Origin: Rhabditophanes sp. KR3021
Taxonomy: Eukaryota > Nematoda > Chromadorea > Rhabditida > Alloionematidae
DNA: 64,000 nucleotides
Direction: 5' to 3'
Assembly: GCA_963281155.1 (NCBI GenBank)
Contig: CAUJLY010000003.1
Span: 2,666,001-2,730,000 of the forward strand
Position numbers and translations under genes: made by a program. Position 1 is the first letter of the stretch; every line of letters starts with the position of its first letter. The notes under the pieces were generated by a model. That model was not told the origin of the DNA and did not search any database. It was given only the letters and a program-made list of their open reading frames with translations. This document shows, piece after piece, positions 59,904 to 64,000 of this stretch.

Positions 59904-60896
59904 CTAAAAACGATATTAACAAATAAGTCAAATTGAACGAATGGTATATGCACAACAAACAGTTTATGCATATTTCAATGGCTAGTAACCTTAAACAGAA
60001 GCGTAATCAATAAACATAATAATCAATAAGCTATGTAGCAACATTTATATACAAATAGAAGGAAAAGGACAGGACTCGAGCATATACTTATATACATTCT
60101 GACGGTCTCCCCCAAAAAACTAGAATAAGTTGGAAGATTCAAGAAGAAGACTAGTTTAATAATAGGTATTAGCTTGCAAATCGTGATATATCAAAGTAAA
60201 GTTCAGTAGTTAAAAATGTCAAATGTAAATGAAGTTGCTTAGTGGAAATAGATGCTTTCTCCTAATATGACATTGATCATATTATCTATTATCTAATAGT
60301 GTTAAGGGGATCGGCACTGCTGTCATACAAACCTGTTTCAAGCAATGCATTGTATCTTTACTACCAAAGTAGCGAAGTATTTAATAGCAAAGTGTATTTT
60401 AGTATTCAAATTCAACGAAACAAGTATATTAGCAGGTGTCGTTAATGCCATAATGAGTCAGAAATTGATCTCTGTCGGTGACGCAAGGCAAGACACAGAG
60501 ATGAAGTTAATTTATTATTTACACTTTTAAAAGCAAAACATATACATCTATCTGTACATGAATACATATGAATATGGAATGCTTGTGATAGTGGAACGGG
60601 TGGTGATAGAGTTGATGTCCCAACGTCATCTATACTATAAACACGTTCTGAAAGTTTTACCCATCTCTTTATTGTTGATAACGAATGAAGTTGATCATGG
60701 GTGGGAGGGGACAGACGTCGTGGCAAGACTAGACAGTTGGAGAGATGAAAAGGGGTTCAAGCTTTTTTTAAATTGACTAAATTGTGTGCAATATAATTGA
60801 AGCCTTTTTGATCTGCCGGAGGTCAAACATTGTTCAATCTATTAGTTTGCTGGAGTTCGAGCTTCCTCACATTGACTGGACTGTTATTTTGGAGAA
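59904..60896. other. Divergent promoter region between wwp-1 and CTNNBL1
   Basis: 993 bases, slightly less AT-rich than other spacers around 60440-60760. Open frames on both strands there (for example 60442-60726 on the minus strand) have no family resemblance and no splice context. No tRNA or snRNA fold was recognised by eye. Confidence 0.4.
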
Positions 60897-62650
60897 ATGG
60901 ACGGATTTAAAGAGGTTAGTGTAATTAGCAAAATGTGTTCACTTATATGTACTTTAGCCTGCATCAAAACGTGGTCGTTACAACGAAAACGCTACAATAG
61001 TTGATAATACGGCAGATATCCTATCAGCCTTGGAAGCGGACGACTCAGATGATATTATCTTAGATGCTCATTCTGTGACCAAACTTTTTGCAGCTGTAAG
61101 TATCTCCTCATTAATTTTTATTACGTATGTATTGTTATGTATTTTATTATGCATTGTTATGTTTTTAAATTTGCAATGTTTAGGTTGGGTCAGCTTGGAA
61201 ACAGAACTACGAAAAGAGAGTGGAATACAAAGACATGCCAGCTAAATTTATGGAGTCAGAAGAAGCTTTGGATAATGCAATTCAGGAATTACATTCTCTC
61301 GCCACGGAGCCTCATCTTTTCGGCGTTATTGTGGACGTAAAAGGAATTGACATTTTTGCTGACTTATTAAGACATCCCAATAAAGATATCAGTGCCGTAG
61401 CCATTAATGTCCTAAAGGAATTGACGGAGGTAGATAATTTAAACGAAGCTGAGGAGCAGGCCAAGTATTTGTTGGATGAATTAATCAAATACGAACTAAT
61501 TAATATCGCCGTCAAGGATTGTTTGGGGGAGTTTTTAGAAGACAAAACAAATGAAGGGGATGCATTGAATGACTTCTTTACAATGGTAAATTGTCAATTT
61601 TGTTATTCAAATAATGTTAAATTTTAGATTGAAAATTTTTTGGAATTCGATCCAAAGTTTGCAGAAGTATGCGTGTCTCAAGGATTTTTTGAATGGATTT
61701 TATTAAAAGTTACATCTAACCTTGAATTAGATGATAATATTTTTTTTATGTCCCAGCTATTGTCTCAACTTCTACAAACCCACGAAACGGCTAGAATTGA
61801 ATTTAATAGCAAAATTAATGGGACAGAAAAGCTGTTGCTGACATTGGCTAAATACATAAAGTCCACACCTACTGGCATGGATGAAACTGAGCACATGGAG
61901 AATTTGTTTGCTGCTTTATGTGCTTCTTTTGACTACACTCCAAATAGAGAAGCGTTTCTTAAGAATGAAGGTTTGCAGTTGTTGACAATGTTGTTAAGAA
62001 AAGCAAAGCACACTCGTCAGGCTTGTCTTAAAGTGATGAGTCATGCAACATCCTCAACGGACGGTAAAATGGTTGTTGAGAAGCTTAGTGAGGATGGAGA
62101 TCTCAAATTACTGTTTCACTTCTTTGTCAAATCCCCCTTCTCAAAGAAGACCGGCCAAACAGCAATAGACGAATATGAAGAACATATAACTTCAATTCTA
62201 GATGCTCTCTTAAGATATGGGAGTGAAAATGATCGGCAGAAGGTGTATTCGCTTTTTGGAGATGATGACACATTTGTTTTGAGATGCCTAGAATTACATA
62301 CTAAATATTGCCGCAAAATTGAAAAATTCGACAAGAAAAACGCATCTAAAGATTACGAGTTTGAAGAGGACAAGTATTTAGATAGATTGGAACATGGACT
62401 TTTTACTTTGCAACGAATTGTTATCATCTTAGCTGATATATGTTGTTTTGGAAATGAAAAGATAATAAAAGCGGTTAGGGATAATATGAACGGTAGATTC
62501 GGTTCGGACCAAATCACCCCATTACTGCAATCTGTTTTAAATGAATACACACTAAACCTGGGACCTGAAGCTGATGACGAAAGAAATAGGGTTAGCCATT
62601 TAATTACTAAAATGACTCAAATTGACACAAAAAATGGTATTGGTAAATGA
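60897..62650 (+). CDS. CTNNBL1: Beta-catenin-like protein 1 (CTNNBL1)
   Basis: Exons 60897-60914 (only 18 nt), 60958-61095, 61184-61585 and 61628-62650 join in phase to encode 526 residues; the human protein has 563. The N-terminus carries a basic SKRGRY motif as in the family's nuclear-localisation region. The rest is an armadillo-like helical repeat: NAIQELHSLATEPHLFGVIV, LRHPNKDISAVAINVLKELT, CVSQGFFEWILLKV, LLTMLLRKAKHTRQACLKVM and RLEHGLFTLQRIVIILADIC. CTNNBL1 joins the Prp19-CDC5L spliceosome complex. A poly(A) signal AATAAA lies at 62689-62694, and the next gene converges from the other strand. Confidence 0.93.
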
Positions 62651-62737
62651 GTATTATAGATCACTATTTTCCTTTTATATTGTCTTTTAATAAAGGTTTT
62701 TGATGCAACAAATTGATTCTTAGTATATAAATAATGT

Positions 62738-64000
62738 TTAAACATTCGATGTTTTGTCATCTTCTGTTGTGAGTGTGTACAGATCTTGAGTCTTTACACC
62801 ACTATCCAGTGGAATTCCTACAAAGGAAGAATTGGGGGGAGTAGGTTCGTCGTCGAAATTGATGTGATCGTTGGATACAAAGATAAAGTTTGTTGGGTTG
62901 TTGGTTAGGTTTGTTTTCATTGAACTTGGTGGTGTTTTTACATGCGGGGAAGTAGGAATGTCTGTATGTGCATCCCAATCTGCTACATCTGGATCGTGGC
63001 TTGATGATGATGCTTGAGTATTGATTGTTGAAAAGTCAGCATATGTAGATTGGTATATATCCTCGTCAGGTTGCTTTTGAGTCTGCATGTCAACGATACC
63101 ATTATTTATCATTTCATGATCCCAATAAATGATGGGCTTCAATGGTTGGGGTGGAATGAATGTTGGTTCTTCGGGTTCTTCTATGATTTGTGGATGACTG
63201 TTCTCTGCATTTGTTGCAAGCCAATTCAATGTGTCGTTGGTGTGATTAATTGCAGAATTGTTTGGGAGAATATTGTGGTTCGTTTGTTCAGGTGGTGCAT
63301 CAAAATTCAGTTGAACTACACTTTCGAAAGCTGGAGGAGGGATATCTTCCGGTTGAATAATAGCTCCACTAATTGCATTTACTGTTTGCAAGTTATTTTG
63401 AGTTATAGTGATATTTGGAAGAGAGGGAGCGTCGAAGTTAACAGGTTTAACTTTTTCTGGTAAAGAACCAGCCTCGTTATAAGTTGGTAATGGTGGTCTT
63501 TCGGATCCAAAGTTAAAGTTATTTGGTGGGGGATTTGGATAAACGTTATTATTGTTTCTTGAAACTGAATATGAAGCGGTGACACTGCCATTATTTAAAT
63601 TTTGCCAATTATAAAATTTGCTAACATGCATCATGATATTGACAAAAATGAATTTAAAGGGAATTACTCCGATTTGGATAAATATGGTCAAATAATCACC
63701 AAGATCATATTCGCAGGCCACGGCGTGTCCGGTTTTGTCAATGCATGAAGTTCCTGCGAGAACGTAAAAAGCTAATATAAAAAAGGCGCCTGTGATATCG
63801 ATAAACTAAAAGAAACCTTATGAAAAATAAAAACAAATGAGCATTACCTGATTAAAAATATGGAAAATGAAGAGGTTGTTTTTATTAGATCTTAAACCTT
63901 TAAAAAAACTTAAATATCCTATTAATCCAAGAGCTGATCTCAGAAATGCATACGCATAAAATCCAAACAAAAAATAATCAGCAAATAGAAGTGAGTCCAC
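62738..64000 (-). CDS. Multi-pass membrane protein with long disordered Asn/Pro-rich tail (5' end outside window)
   Basis: Exons 64000-63848 (open at the window edge) and 63805-62738 give 407 visible residues. The visible N-terminal part has about three to four hydrophobic helices (FADYFLFGFYAYAFL, LGLIGYLSFF, ITGAFFILAFYVLAG, IFIQIGVIPFKFIFVNIMMH) with a short Cys-containing loop (TSCIDKTGHAVACEYD). About 290 residues of Asn-, Pro-, Thr- and Ser-rich sequence follow, including PPPAF and PPLPTY motifs that could bind WW domains, and short acidic repeats. I do not recognise the family; the four-helix layout recalls small tetraspan proteins of nematodes. The true start lies upstream of the window. 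Confidence 0.6.

Noticed and set aside
60442..60776. Overlapping frames on both strands in the wwp-1/CTNNBL1 spacer
   Set aside because: Mutually exclusive frames with no recognisable motif or splice sites.

Overview
This is a stretch of nematode nuclear genome, AT-rich, with dense spliced genes on both strands. The nematode call rests on a cuticle collagen, a colmedin (collagen plus olfactomedin), a paramyosin very close to UNC-15, introns mostly of 36-52 nt ending in a T-rich tract plus CAG/TAG, and acceptor-like sites a few bases before many start codons, as expected for spliced-leader trans-splicing. The species cannot be named from sequence alone. All exon coordinates are read by eye. 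For complete gene models the exon lengths sum to a multiple of three, except where a frameshift is reported.

Layout. 0-11 kb: 3' part of a colmedin (-), paramyosin unc-15 (+) with a small unknown gene nested antisense in one intron, and a cytochrome P450 (-). 11-27 kb: nucleoporin Nup133 (+) and KTI12 (+), which converges on a block of three minus-strand genes: PI4-kinase alpha, DNA polymerase eta and a furin/kexin-type proprotein convertase. The convertase and KTI12 coding ends overlap by 9 bp. 27-36 kb: WDR55 (+) with two decayed GIY-YIG nuclease-like copies antisense in its introns, a very acidic orphan protein (+), a cuticle collagen (-) with a decayed zinc-finger-like gene antisense in its first intron, and phosphorylase kinase gamma (-).

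36-52 kb: NatA subunit NAA15 (-), an RFWD3-like RING protein (+), TFIIIC subunit GTF3C5 (-), a small basic protein and a TRA2 splicing factor (+, closely spaced), and a short CWF19L2 (-) whose 4.4-kb intron contains a complete secreted PAN-domain gene (+). 52-64 kb: a TTLL4-type tubulin glutamylase (+) running into a 500-N assembly gap, a broken unidentified minus-strand gene after the gap, the HECT ligase WWP-1 (-), CTNNBL1 (+), and the 3' part of a multi-pass membrane protein (-).

Most genes are housekeeping: nuclear pore, tRNA modification, phosphoinositide synthesis, translesion synthesis, splicing (TRA2, CWF19L2, CTNNBL1), Pol III transcription and N-terminal acetylation. No pathway-level cluster is evident. 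The most notable structure is that every gene or gene relic seen inside an intron (seven cases, in six host genes) lies antisense to its host. Three apparent one-base frameshifts, in TTLL4 and WWP-1, all fall within 2.1 kb of the N gap and are probably consensus errors.
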